Shown: positions 10,142 to 22,164 of the stretch, one piece after another
Numbering within the stretch: the stretch's first letter is position 1
Layout: each line of letters opens with the position of its first letter
Source: Castanea sativa
Taxonomy: Eukaryota > Streptophyta > Magnoliopsida > Fagales > Fagaceae
DNA length: 64,000 bases
Direction: 5' to 3'
Assembly: GCF_040712315.1 (NCBI RefSeq)
Contig: NC_134020.1
Location: 48,593,751 to 48,657,750, forward strand
Program-made: the position numbers and the translations under genes
The notes under the pieces: model-generated
Databases searched by the model: none
Told to the model about the DNA's origin: nothing
Seen by the model: the letters and a program-made list of their open reading frames with translations, nothing else

Positions 10142-13100
10142 ATGCTTAACAGGTTAAGTAGGCGTTGCTTTAGCACTGCTGCTCCGCAACCATGGCTCTT
10201 TGTAGGCTTGGGCAACCCTGGAGATAAGTATAGAGGAACCAGACACAATGTAACATACAAAATTTTTTGCATCTCAAGACCCCAATTTCAGTTTCTTTAA
10301 ATTTTATTTAACTTCAAAATACATTCTAAACTTGGTTTGTATCAGGTGGGGTTTGAGCTGATTGATGCATTTGCTGAATCACAAGAGATTTCAATGAACA
10401 TGGTTCATTGCAAAGCTATCTTCGGCCAAGGCAAGCTCACTCACTTTGTATATGTTCTACAATAATTTTTCATCATTTTTTTTTGGGGGTTTCTGTTGGT
10501 CAAATTCATTGATATTTGGTAATCAATATCAGGTTTTGTTGGTGAAGTCCCTGTTTTCCTTGCAAAGCCTCAAACTTACATGAATCTTAGTGGTGAATCT
10601 GTAAGTGACTGAGACTTTTAACTCTTACATGAAACTTGATATTGCACCAATGACAACGAGGGCAACTATCTTTGATGTGATATGGATGGTGCTTTCTTTT
10701 CTAAAGCTTTACTCTGCATTATACCTGATTTCTTTTCTCATTCTCACTACTATATGAATACTAGCCTACTGAATTAGTGAATTGTGTTAGTGATGTTTAA
10801 CTTTTCTTTATGTTTTGATTCTCACACAGCTATCAGTTTTATGCAATGACTTGTGCATTTCTTCTATTAATTGCAGACTGGACCACTTGCAGCTTATTAT
10901 AAGTTACCTCTTAATCGTGTGCTTGTGGTAATTTTTCTATCTAATGGAGTTTAAAAAGTTCTGTTTAATTGATAACATTGATGTCACTGTTCTTTTCAAG
11001 TTTTTTATGGTTGTAGCTTCATGATGACATGGGCTTGCCTTGTGGGGTGCTTCGTCTTAATGACAAAGGAGGTCATGGAAGCCACAATGGGTACGTGGGG
11101 AAGACAATGGTTGTGAATGTTTAAGCAGTTTTCATTCCTCATGCATAAGTTATCATGACAATTATGGTTTGGCTTTTGCACAATGTTGCTTGATATGAAT
11201 TTAGATCTGCTCAAACACTTGGGAGTTTCTCACTCTTATAATTTAAATAGCCTAGTATTGCGGGACCTTGACTATTGGAAAGGCAAATGATGAAGAAGAT
11301 AAAAGACTGGAATTCTGGAACTGGAAGGCATATGATCCTTTATTTGGAAACAAATGAAATGAGAGATGTGGTGTATGTTTGATATATCTACAGATGGATG
11401 GATCAGCATAAGATATTCTATTTGATGCTAGGATGGTACTCTGGTAGCATGACGTCTAAGCATGTAGATTTACACGAGGAGAGGAATTGGGTATATAACA
11501 CAGGATAGGACAGTGTGGTAAAGTCAGTTGAGGGTATGTATTTAGGAGACAGCAGCCAGAGTTGAGGGATTTTGTTTAGTTATTAAGAAGTAGGAGATGG
11601 AATCTTGTTTTCTTAATCTTTATAAGATGGGAGGTAGAACTTGAAAGGGAAAAGTCAATAACATTGTGAGATATAATGATAATCAGAAAAGAAACAGATT
11701 ATATTGTTTTGTGTGTGGTTATTGGAAGCATGGTGTTACTCTAAATGCATGTTTGTTCTTATATTTTGACTAGGCTTGCTGCTATTTGAATGATTCCGTA
11801 TTTCATATTAATTTCCTCCTGCTTAACTTTTATTCATCATTACAAATGGCTTAATTTGTACACAAGTTTAGAGAGTGCAAGAATCCAGTATTTTTTTTCC
11901 CTACTCTATGTCTTGATTTGATAGCCTTTTTTTGGGGGGGGGGGGGGGTTTGGTAATTAATCTGATAGCCTGCATATAATCTCTAGTTAAATCCTTATGA
12001 ACGTGGCTTGTGACTATTTGTTATTGACCACCATGTTTTGGTTTTAAAATTTTAAATAAGGATTAATTTTGAAGAGGATCTTTGATATATTACATTGGGC
12101 CTTGTTGAATTAGTATTAAAATTGACCACATTAGGACATTGTGTGGTAACTTAGGACTTGGTTGGAAGGGATGTGCATGTAGCTTATTTTTATTGGATAA
12201 AAAGCATCATATACTATGTAGTTGCATCCCTTCTAGCCACCAATACATGCAGATTTCTTTGTGAGTGTGTGTTTTGGGTGTAGTCTGAAAACAGAAAGTA
12301 TGCTACTGATTTTTATTCTCCAACTAAGAGTGTTGATATATGTCCTTTTTAATCATGAATTAGTGGAATTGGGGTTGTTTCTGCATATTATGGTGTTGAT
12401 TTTAAGTGCATTTCGTGGAACATCTGTACTCATATACTTTTTTTTTTTTGGGTTATATTTAAACTAGGCTGAAGAGTGTGATTGATCAATTTCGAGGGAA
12501 CAGAGAATTTCCTCGGCTAAGGATTGGTTAGTTTGGATGCTCATAATGTAAATGCAGTTCCTTAGTGCTTTAATTCTCATTTTGTACTGATAAACTATTT
12601 TGATTATCTTGTTAGGTATTGGGAGGCCTCCTGGACAAATGGATCCCAAAGCATTCCTGCTTCAAAAGTTCAATGCAAGGGCTCAGGAACGAGTAAGTTG
12701 TGGTTACTTAATCTCAATTATGTTAGACAGCAGTGTAGTTAACCTGTATGTTCAAGACAACCTTATCCTTATTAGGATTCCAAAACCAGTTAATAGAACT
12801 TTTTTTTTTGGGGTTAATCGAAACCATCCACACTAAAACTATAGGGGCATTTGCAAGGTGCACCCTAAAATTTTAAATTTTGCGATCAACACCCTTATTT
12901 GATGTTAATTTGCAATGGATAGCTACAATTCATCTTTAATATTTATTATCTCAAAATTTTTACTTATCAAAAAAAATATTTATTATTAATATTTTATTGT
13001 TATAAGTTTTGATTCCCCTGGGGAGGGGGAAGGGGAGCTTCAAACAACAAATAATAGAAATTTTTAAGGGCGTTCTGGAGCATTTTGTAATCTATTTTAT

Positions 13101-13507
13101 GTGAATTTGGATCTTTGTTATATCCAATACATATGAATTTCGCCATATTTTCAGATTGAAAATGTGTTACAGATTCCCCGTTCAGGTTCTAAATGATATT
13201 TGATTTGAATCTTTATCTAAGGTCTGTTTTGTTTTACAACATCAGGCTATAAGTGGAAGTTCAGTTCTAGTTCTTGCTTTGTCATCTGACTTAACTATTT
13301 TATGAATTAAACTGGGCATGGTGTGCAACTTTTGCTCTTGGTTGGTTGAGTAATGTGCTATGCTTTTTGTACTAGATTGATACTGCTATGCAAGAGGGGG
13401 TTAGCGGTTTAAAGCTTCTTTTATCTAAAGGATTGACAGAGAGTGCAAGAAGCTTTAACAGGGAGCAAAAGTACAAGCATATAAGATTGCAGACTATGCC
13501 TACATGA
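10142..13507 (+). CDS. Peptidyl-tRNA hydrolase, organellar (bacterial Pth type)
   Basis: The enzyme cleaves the ester bond of peptidyl-tRNAs released early from ribosomes and so recycles tRNA. Coding exons: 10142-10249, 10346-10430, 10533-10600, 10877-10927, 11017-11090, 12468-12526, 12616-12692, 13376-13507. They join in frame to 217 residues; the E. coli enzyme is 194. Bacterial-type landmarks are all present: VGLGNPG with Asn25, RHNVG with His35 (catalytic histidine), [10 protein letters not shown] with Asn82, HDDM with Asp107, and [11 protein letters not shown] with Asn128. The N-terminus ([14 protein letters not shown]) is basic, rich in Ser and free of acidic residues, which suits a mitochondrial or plastid targeting peptide. 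ATG 10142 is the only start in frame that gives it; ATG 10132 is out of frame. Intron 2 starts with GC. Intron 5 is the largest (1377 bp) and contains a run of about 15 G. All key residues are kept, so the gene looks functional. Confidence 0.93.
10431..10532 (+). other. GC-AG intron in the PTH gene
   Basis: Exon 2 ends CAAG and the intron begins GCAAGC, ending ATATCAG before GTTTTGTTGG. Only this boundary keeps the conserved FGQGFVGE reading. CAAG/GCAAG is the known consensus for the rare U2-type GC-AG introns. Confidence 0.85.
11931..11950. repeat. Poly-G tract in PTH intron 5
   Basis: A run of about fifteen G follows a run of T. It could form a G-quadruplex or be a sequencing-prone homopolymer. 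Confidence 0.85.
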
Positions 13508-16500
13508 CAACATTATTACTTAGGGGGAGGTTAGAGGCACCATTTCGGCAAAGACCATTGGTTTCAGCTTCGCTTATACAGGCTGTTCTATCTGTTCATC
13601 CACAGTTCCGCCTTTATTATTTCACTGTTGATAATCCATTTTTTTTAATCTACTGAACTTACTGATCCCTATTATACTATCTTTTCTTAAATTTTTTTTG
13701 ATAATCATATTACACTATCTTTCCAGTAACTCTTGTCAAACTACTTTCATAAAATTGCAAAGCTCAATGACTCTAGGCTAATCACTGTTAAAAAAATAAA
13801 TAAAAATGACACTATAGGCTAATTAATTCTGTTCATAACTTATCTTGACATGCTACTGACTTATGCTCAGCTAGAAATTTAACTAGATCAGTTAACAAAA
13901 TCCAACTATCCCAAGATTGTTTCATTTTTGCTAGAACTGCTTAAGTCTATGACCATGAATTGATACACATGGTTTGGTAATGAAATTGTTACGTATAATT
14001 TAATATTTTATTTGGGTGGTGAAAATCACTTTGTTGTAAGGTGAGAAAAACTCAAGCTTTTTAAAAAAAAAAAAAAAAATTTAAAAGAAGAAAAACTCTA
14101 GCTTTGATAAATAGCTTTATGTGTTTTTATTTAATATATTTACCATGGCAAAAAAACAGAGAGGAACCTTAATATCCCTAACTAGTAGTACGATCAGAAC
14201 TGCAAAATTAACCTTAAAAACTTTAGGCAGTGCAAGATAACATTCTTATGGGAAGAGATTCAATAGAAATACAAAAATAAATAAATTGCTTTAGAAAATT
14301 AAATTAAAGTTATGCACCTGTCCAATAAGGTAATAAGTGGAAATATAATCATGGTGGTGATCCAAATACAAAGCCATGGTGATGGTTTTGCAGCCTCAAT
14401 ATGCAAGGTGCAAACAAATCCCATTCTCTGATCCGTCCAATAGACCTGTAGGCCTACATTACATTGAGAAGTAAAAGCAAAGGGCATTATGAGTAACAAC
14501 AAGCTTATATACACAAATTATATGAGCAAAACAACAATATCTGATATACTGATGTAGCAAGAAAAATGAAGGAAACAAATGATTAACTACTATTTTGCTT
14601 TGCTTGCCATTTTTTGACTTGACAAATCATGTTCTAACTTCTAATGGGATTAAGGCTCATTGATCACACCATTGTGTCCTCCACATCTAAACCATTGAAT
14701 GGAGCCACGACTAGCTTATGGTGATCAAGATTAAGCATCTAAGATTAATTCAAAACATGAAAAGGTTAATTAAGAGAGAAGTGATTACCACTCACATCTA
14801 AAGGCAAAGTCCTTGCTGAGTTTACATTCATTTAGATCAATGCATTTTGTGAAGTATCATAATGTGATTCTACGTTCGCTTTAATGATTAGTCAAATTAA
14901 ATAGGAAACTGGTTTTACTTGGCAAACTTCTATTAGACTAGTTTTATAAATAAATGAGAATCACTCTTTCACACTCATTGATATACACTCCATACACATA
15001 ATGTCCATAATTTCACACGTGATGTCTATATATATAAAATTGATATCCATATTAAAAACGTGAAATAATAGATGTATGCGAACAATGTACAATAAAAAAT
15101 GTGAGAGAATGACAAAACAACTTAATTCAATAACTTCGCATAAGGGAAAATTGAGACCAAAATTCGAGTTCAAAGCCACTAATTGAAGTAGTCACCCCTT
15201 AAGGATTGGAAAGCAAAGAGCTAATCTCAAATGGTAAACCAATCATGGACAAAAAGGAAAATTATAAACCAATGGCATCGTTACCCAAGAGGTCAAGATG
15301 ACACAACCTGTATTATGTTCCTACTTTCTACACATTGAGAGTGAAATGGGCACTTGGAAAAGTGTGTGTTACAGCTAAAGCTAAAGCAGTACATCTTGGG
15401 TTGACAATAAAAATACTTAATTAAAGGAATAAAACATTGTAGGTCTCTTTTTTTTGTGTCAACAAACATTAAGGTCATTGTTTTTTGTTTACACTCAAAG
15501 GAAAGGAATAACTATCAAGCAAAGAAAATGAAGAAGGAGAGGAATAACTTTTTCATTTTCAAAGTTCAAAGTTCAAACCTGACCTCAAGAACCACGCAAG
15601 CATCAAGAAGAAGGCGGAAAGAGAGAAGCATTGCAATCAAACAGAGCCCAAATAAAAAAAAATAATCCAATCCAAGCTCAAATCAATGAAACCTGAAGGA
15701 GGTTGGCCCATCTTCTTGTAATCTCTAGGAAGGCTTGCTAAATAAACCCATGGATCCTTGACTGGGCACAACTACTCTTAGAGCAGAAAAAGGTCATTTA
15801 AGCTTAACACAATTTTCTATATGTTTTTTTGTTAAACTGGAAAATAATATTAATATATGAAATTTATTATATAATTATTTTCAAATTTTAGTACTTATAC
15901 ACATTTTTATGAAAAATAATAAATTACTACATAAAGAATTTAAACTCATAAATTTTTGAAAAGTAATAATAGTTTTTATATGTTTTTCCATTGAATTAAA
16001 ACTTAAAAAAAAAAAAATCCTTTTTAAAATTATTTTTTTTAAACATAATTTGGAGTTTGGAAATTGGAACCTTTAAAAAATTGATAGGGGTGGGGGCTGT
16101 CCTCTTGACCTCTTGCTCAAGCCCTTGTGGAGAGGGCATGTCTCCTAAATGTCAAACCTTGGATACGTGTAAAGTGCAATAATTAGTAAGGTTGTTCAAA
16201 AAAAGAAAAAGAATTAGTAAGGTCATTCGTAATGAAAATGAAATGAAAAAATATTTTGTATTAAATAATACCACGTCATTAATATTAAAAGTCAATAAGT
16301 GAGAGATATGTGTATAAAAATAATTACTCACTAATATATGTTTTTTATTTGTTAATAGGGTAGTTATTTTTTACTAACATGTCTCACGCTTATTAAATTT
16401 TGATATTGTTAACATGATATCATTTGATACCAAAATGTATAAAATCACTCACATCAGTCAAGTTAAGAATGTATAAAATTGTAAAGTTACTACAGTAATT

Positions 16501-16729
16501 ATGTAAATTTACACTGACACTATTTATTCTGCATTTAGTTTTTTATTATTTCTTTACTCATCATGTGGGTGAAGGAAGAGAGTGGACGGTAGCCGTTGTG
16601 TGCAATGAAAGAGATGTAGATATTTTTTGTTTCTCAAAAAGAAAAAGAAAAAGAAAAAGATGTAGATGTTTTTGAAAAGTGGTTGTGTAAAATAGAAAAA
16701 TAGACTTTTTTTTAGAGAGTTTAAACCTA
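13508..16729. other. Intergenic stretch, no gene recognised
   Basis: PTH 3' sequence continues to about 13.6 kb. The rest is AT-rich. Minus-strand frames at 14299-14514 (hydrophobic, with WLCIWITTMIIFPLITLL) and 14961-15179 look open but match no family I know and lack clear exon boundaries. A purine-rich patch at about 15500-15670 could be the CT-rich leader of a minus-strand transcript. I cannot support a gene. Confidence 0.5.
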
Positions 16730-16870
16730 TGGTGTTTGCTCTTAGCTATAACTCTTTTATCATCAAACTAAAACACCAATCGATTTTTGGTGTAGGTAGA
16801 AGTTGAATCTTAGATTTCTTATTTAATCATTAGAAACTTTACTAATTAAGTTAACTGAAATCTACAAAAA
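16705..16870 (-). mobile_element. tRNA-derived SINE, degenerate copy
   Basis: On the minus strand the sequence reads as the same element as 17401-17551: TTCAGTTAACTTAATTAGTAAAG (box A region, decayed), GATTCAACTTC (box B region), then TACACCAAAAATCGATTG and TTTGATGATAAAAG. Ends are approximate; a long A run lies at 16865-16883. Confidence 0.65.
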
Positions 16871-16944
16871 AAAAAAAAAAAAAACTCTTAAGCTAAAATA
16901 AACTAAATTTTTTGCAAATGTGAATACTCTTACATTAAGACTTA

Positions 16945-17332
16945 GAGCATTCTCATCAAGAGTTTTAAAATTTTTAGCATTTACTACTTAAAAAATCAAT
17001 TTTATAACATTTAACATATCACTTTACAATATACTTAATATCAAAACTTCTATTTTTTTTACCACTTTATTAAAATATTATTTATTTATAATTTTTTTTT
17101 TTCTTTTTGAGAGAGAGCAGAGAGTGAGATTTGAGGGGAGAGAAAGAAGGAGAATAAAAAATAATAAAAAACGAGTAGCGACTTGCTACTATTGGGTGTT
17201 AGTAATAACATTTTACTGAAGTAAGGTGCTAAAAAATTTAAAATTTAGCACCATTGATGTAGAGTTTTTTTTTAGCGGTTTTGATGCTAAAAATAACTTT
17301 TAGCATTTATTTCAACTTTGATGAGAATGTTC
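16945..17332. mobile_element. Tourist-like (PIF/Harbinger) MITE, 388 bp
   Basis: The ends are GAGCATTCTCATCAAGAGTT and, inward from the right, GAACATTCTCATCAAAGTT, flanked by TTA on both sides (16942-16944, 17333-17335). The subterminal TTTTAGCATTTA words also pair. A TTA TSD and GAGCAT ends are typical of Tourist-like MITEs. Confidence 0.85.
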
Positions 17333-17400
17333 TTAGTACAGTGAACAATTGGCAAATTTTCTTTCAAACTAACATGAGTTTGAAAATACAAAGTAACTAG

Positions 17401-17551
17401 TAGGTTTCAGTTAGCTCAACTGGTAAAGTTTTTTATGGTTGTATAAGAGATTTGGGGTTCAATCTCTGCCTATACAAAAAACTGATTGATGTCTTGATCT
17501 GATAATAAATAGTAATTATCAGAAGCGAATGTCATAAGTTGAAACTTTCTC
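17401..17551 (+). mobile_element. tRNA-derived SINE, 151 bp, with 18-bp TSD
   Basis: The head is tRNA-like: TTAGCTCAACTGGTAAAG fits the pol III A box and GGGGTTCAATCTC the B box, about 40 bp apart. The flanks are AAAATACAAAGTAACTAG (17383-17400) and the same with one change (17552-17569). That long, nearly exact duplication is the mark of retroposition by LINE machinery. Related copies lie on the minus strand at 16705-16870 and 40296-40460. Confidence 0.88.
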
Positions 17552-17569
17552 AAAATACAAAGTACCTAG

Positions 17570-18860
17570 CATTAGTTTGACAAAATATTTTTTCGCAAAT
17601 AGATTAATTAGGGAAAAAAAAAAGAGGGGCTTAATAAATGTAATAATAATAGCCTTATCTTCAAAGTTGTGTCGGGACATGTAATTGTGAAAAATCAAAT
17701 AAATTAAACAAACTGGATAATTGATTGTCCGAAGGAAAAAGAGAAAGTACAAAATATTTAATGTTTCCACAAACTCGTGGGACTTCTCTGACCGTCGGAT
17801 CAATCAGCACGATGTTTGCGAAGTTGCTGGATCTACCAGACTCGCATAGATCCAAAGAGCAAAAGTCTTGGGGCGTGGGTTTGGATAGGGTACTATTGTA
17901 GGTCACCGTTTACTCTGTAACGGTAAGGATATTTCAAAGAACGAGTAACCTCGTGGTAGGGTGTGGGTCCCATTTGTTGTGTCCATGTTTCAGGAGTGAC
18001 AGCCAGCTCTCACTCTCTTAGTCATTAAGAAAAGGGCGTAACAAATAGAATGATATTAATATTTATTATTACTATTAAGCACATTTTTTATTCTTTTTTT
18101 TTTGGATAAAATGTTAGAAAAATATGAAACGCGTTGACATTGTGATGTTTGGTACATGTGTTTAAAAATATGTGTTTGAAAACATGTATAGAAATACGTG
18201 TGGATGAAAATGTGTATAAAAATGCGTTTAATGTTGTTTAAAAACTGAAAATGTGTGTTTGAGTAGGTGTACCAAACACTCGAAGATGATGCGTTTAAAA
18301 TAAATTGATTTAAACAATTAAAGGGCATCAAGTAACTTAGTACTTGTTTATTAAAACTATTATTAAAGTTTAAAATCAGTCAATTTTAGAAGAAAAAAAT
18401 ATTCGGTCCATTTTAATGGAAATAAAATAATTTTCAAGTAAGGCTTGTATTGTATGTCATCTATTGTTATTAGTGAAATTAAGAAGTTATTTTTATTTTT
18501 TTGGTAAGAGAGAAAATTCATAAACTATGCAAAATATTGTGCATCCCAAAATCCAATATTCCCACTTATTTATTTATTTTATTTAAAAAAATATTCAAAA
18601 ATAGATTATTTTAAGTGTTACATTCATAATATTTTTAGAATAAATTTTAAATGGTAGATTTCTAGATTGTTACAAGTTTTTAATTTGAATCTACAACTAA
18701 AATTATTTTTTTGCTTACAGGTCACACAGCAAGTAACAAATAACAATCTACTACTTAAAATTTATTATGAAAATAATATTTTTCTAAATTATAAATATTA
18801 AATTAAACAAGAAAAAGTTAAAACGCGTGAAGAAACTCGCCTCAGAGGCGCGTAGGTCAA
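17570..18860. other. Intergenic stretch upstream of MYB5
   Basis: No gene is seen. Apart from the small MITE at 18142-18283, the sequence is AT-rich. The two minus-strand frames over 17519-17906 are not supported by any motif. Confidence 0.5.
18142..18283. mobile_element. Small MITE with GTGTTTGGTACA-type ends
   Basis: The ends are GTGATGTTTGGTACATGTG and, inward from the right, GAGTGTTTGGTACACCTAC. The interior repeats ATGTGTTTGAAAA-like words. No clear TSD is visible. Confidence 0.6.
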
Positions 18861-18871
18861 GTATATATATA
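18861..18871 (+). promoter_or_regulatory. TATA box of MYB5
   Basis: GTATATATATA lies about 440 bp before the start codon. It is followed by a CT- and AC-rich leader with CACACAAACACACAT-type repeats (about 19240-19285), as expected for an untranslated leader. Confidence 0.55.
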
Positions 18872-19312
18872 TTCACATCGCATTTAACACTACTTACAGC
18901 CTCATCTATATATCCATCTTTTTTTTGTTTTTTTTTGTTTGCTTGTTTAGTTTTTTTTTTTTTTTTTTTGCTTGTTTAGTTTATACATCAAAAAACAATA
19001 TATATAGAATTCTTCACAAAAAAAACTCATCTTTAATTTTTATACCCAACAAAGAGAAACAGCGAGACAGACCCAAAAACCAATCATCAATGTCACCCCA
19101 AAAACCAAAAAAAAAAAGAGGTTAATGTCATTTCCACCTCATCTCTGTCGACTGTGAAGCACACATCAAAAGAGCCATAGGGGCATAGAAATTAGAGGCA
19201 CCCCCATTACCCATTACCCCAAATCTCATATCTCTCACTCTCACACAAACACACATACACGTACACACACTCAAACACACAGACAGAATCAAACATAGAA
19301 AAAAAAAAAAAA

Positions 19313-20659
19313 ATGAGAAACCCATCATCGTCATCATCAGCAGGAAGAGGAGGAGGAGGAGGAGGTGGAGGTGGTGGGAGTTCGGGAAAGTCGACACCGT
19401 GCTGCAGCAAAGTGGGGCTGAAGAGAGGGCCGTGGACGCCGGAGGAGGATGAGCTTCTTTCCAATTACATCAAGAAAGAAGGTGAAGGGCGGTGGCGAAC
19501 TCTGCCAAAGCGAGCTGGGCTTCTTCGTTGTGGCAAGAGCTGTAGGCTCCGATGGATGAACTATCTCCGCCCTTCTGTGAAGCGCGGCCAGATCGCTCCT
19601 GATGAAGAAGATCTCATTCTTCGACTCCATCGCCTACTGGGCAATAGGTATATATAACAGTACCCACTTCAGTTCTTCTGGGCTTTCATAACATTCTCAG
19701 CAATATATATTAGATTCTTTTTTGTTTTTGTTTTTGTAAGATAGCTCCTAGGGTTTCACTGTTTTTTTTGGGTGGGGTTTTCTATTTCTAACTAGGGTTA
19801 GGTTTTTTGTGAGTTTGTAATAGTAATCTGATGGTATTCTCTCTTTTCATTCTATGAATGAATCTGTTTTTGTGTTTCTTCTCCAAAACCTAGAACTGGG
19901 TTTTCTTTCTTTTTCTGTGTTTCAGTCTATATCTCTCAAATTCTCAATTGGGTTTTCTTTTTATATTTGTATAGGTGGTCATTGATAGCTGGAAGAATTC
20001 CTGGACGTACAGATAATGAGATAAAGAATTACTGGAACACTCACCTCAGCAAGAAGCTGATCAGCCAAGGCATAGATCCAAGAACCCACAAGCCTTTAAA
20101 CCCAGATTCATCCTCTTCTGGAGGCACTGGTGGAAATAATAATGCTAAAGCTTCTTCATCAAAAACCAATCGTACTGTCCCAAAACCTAACAACTCTAGT
20201 CCTGCCACTTCTCCAGTTGTAGAAGAGAGTACTCCTAGTGGCAGTGGAATAATGACCATCAAGGATAGTGGGTACCTCCAAAGTGCTAATTTGGATCACT
20301 ATCATGCTTCAGGGATTGTTATCAATGGTGGATATGCAAGTTTGCCAAACTCAGATGGTTCAGGTGGAATTGGATTGACAAGCAACAACACTGGACTTAG
20401 CCCTGAAGATGAAGAGGACTTTAATTATGGCTCTGATGATGTGTTCTCTTCCTTCTTGAACTCATTGATCAATGAAGAGCCATTCGCTGCCCAACACCAA
20501 TTCCAACAACAGACTATTACTAATGGGATTGCATCGGTGTCTGCTGACCCGTTGATTTCGATCACTGCTTCGAGTTTTGGCCTTGGGGCTGGCTGGGAGT
20601 CTGCACTCATGACCTCCACTTTCAACCAAAGTGATACCAAGAGGCCTGTCAATGATTAG
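19313..20659 (+). CDS. MYB5: R2R3-MYB transcription factor, MYB5 type
   Basis: Two exons (19313-19647, 19975-20659) give 339 residues. The R2 repeat covers about residues 38-88 with Trp 41, 61 and 81. R3 covers about 91-139 with Ile94 in place of the first Trp and Trp 113 and 132. R3 holds the bHLH-interaction signature D-L-x2-R-x3-L-x6-L-x3-R at residues 100-119, so a TT8/GL3-type bHLH partner and a MYB-bHLH-WD40 complex are expected. [14 protein letters not shown] before R2, [15 protein letters not shown] after R3 and [10 protein letters not shown] at 269-278 are characteristic of MYB5 proteins, which in grapevine, Arabidopsis and other species control proanthocyanidin/flavonoid genes, mucilage or trichome traits. 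The N-terminus has a run of ten Gly (13-22), encoded by GGA/GGT repeats and likely variable in length. The intron interrupts the Arg112 codon. The frame is intact. Confidence 0.95.
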
Positions 20660-22164
20660 ATTGAATAAGATTTCCAAACCACCTGCTTGTATTAAGTGCA
20701 GTTGGTTAGTTAATGGAAATTATCCTAGGTGGTTTGCTTTATTATCATTTTATGTATTTTATCTATTCTTATTCCACTTGTTATTATCGTGGCTATTGTG
20801 TTGTATTTGTGGTGATGTATTATTATATATCTTGTAGACTACAAAACATAAATATTGAAAGGTTGTAATATTATAGTTTGTATGTGAATGGAAGTGTGTG
20901 AATGTTTTTTCATATCACAAAGGAATTACAGTTATCATGTTTCTATCTAGCTTAACAAGTAATGAATACCAAAAATTTCAGTTCTTTTTTACATCAAAGC
21001 ACTTCAAACATTGTCTATACCAATTCGTCAAAGATCCTCCAACCACAAGCATTTCATGGATATAAGATATGGCTATTCAGGTTGACAAGATCCAAAGATA
21101 ATTAAGTTTATGGCATGCAGTTTATGCAACATTCTCTGACTATTATATTATGCAAGGAAGACAGTTATGTGCCTCTATTAATCTTTATATCCTATGGCTA
21201 TATATATACCTTCAAGTTTGATTATCAAATCATGCATAACTTATCCATTTATTTCTTGTTTATATCTTTCTATTTGTGTTTCCTTTTTCTTCCTATATTC
21301 ATCTTCTTCATATTTATCTTTTGGACAATCATGTACCTGCTAAAGAAATGGATAAAAACTTGAAAAAATCCAACATCAGAAAGACATGATAATTCCACTG
21401 ATCTATTGAATAATCAGGCTTTTACTTGATACAAATGTTCTATGTTCCCAATATATTATGATTCGAGGTCAAGAATTGGTTGGATAAGTAAAGGATGATA
21501 ACTCCAAGTAAGGAATATATAATGGGAAGGAAATTTGGTGACTATAATGTGAATATTTAGTGACTAGAGATTAAAGGTTGACTAGAAATATTTCAGGAAC
21601 TTCCATTTCATGAAAACTAATAGTGATTTGATGCTCTCCCAAAATGTTGTAGAAGTTTCTATGCAGCAATATAATGTGGGTTTTGAAGGCAATTCTTTTT
21701 CAAATTAAATTTGTACAATTTGACATTTCAGCAATTGTTTTGATGGTCAAAATGTTGCATGTCATTCATAACGTTGAAAGCCAAGATGATTCCTATCTAC
21801 GAATGTGATATATATTAAGGTGTAATTAGCACCCTAGTCAAGGCTTATTTTGCTTCTTACATATCTAATATCTTCCACAGAGAAAAATAGATGAGGTGTT
21901 TGTGTCCTCTATGAAATTTGAGAGACACCTGTTGGTTGAACCATGGGGAGTCATATATGAAAACTCGAAAAGAGTTTATCAATATCTCATGTTAAAAGTC
22001 TAGTAAAAATGAAACACACGTTATAATGGTGACATGGTACATAAATATATATGAAAAGAGAATAATAACATCTTTGTATTGGAACAATGTTTCTTCAGCC
22101 TGTAAGAGCAAAGATTTTCAATGTCCATTGAAAACTTTATAGGCTTTGCAAGCATTGGCCTAGA
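20660..22164. other. MYB5 3' region and intergenic sequence
   Basis: The MYB5 3' UTR probably ends near 20850 (AAAACATAAATATTG context). From there to 22164 I see no gene, only AT-rich sequence and short chance frames. Confidence 0.5.

Noticed and set aside
14299..14514. Hydrophobic minus-strand frame as a membrane-protein exon
   Set aside because: No clear splice sites on both sides and no neighbouring exon; unrecognised.
17405..17480. tRNA gene from A and B boxes
   Set aside because: The acceptor stem does not pair, and the sequence continues into a SINE body with TSDs.
19128..19630. Long minus-strand frames overlapping MYB5 exon 1
   Set aside because: Shadows of the MYB exon and its Gly/Ser repeats.
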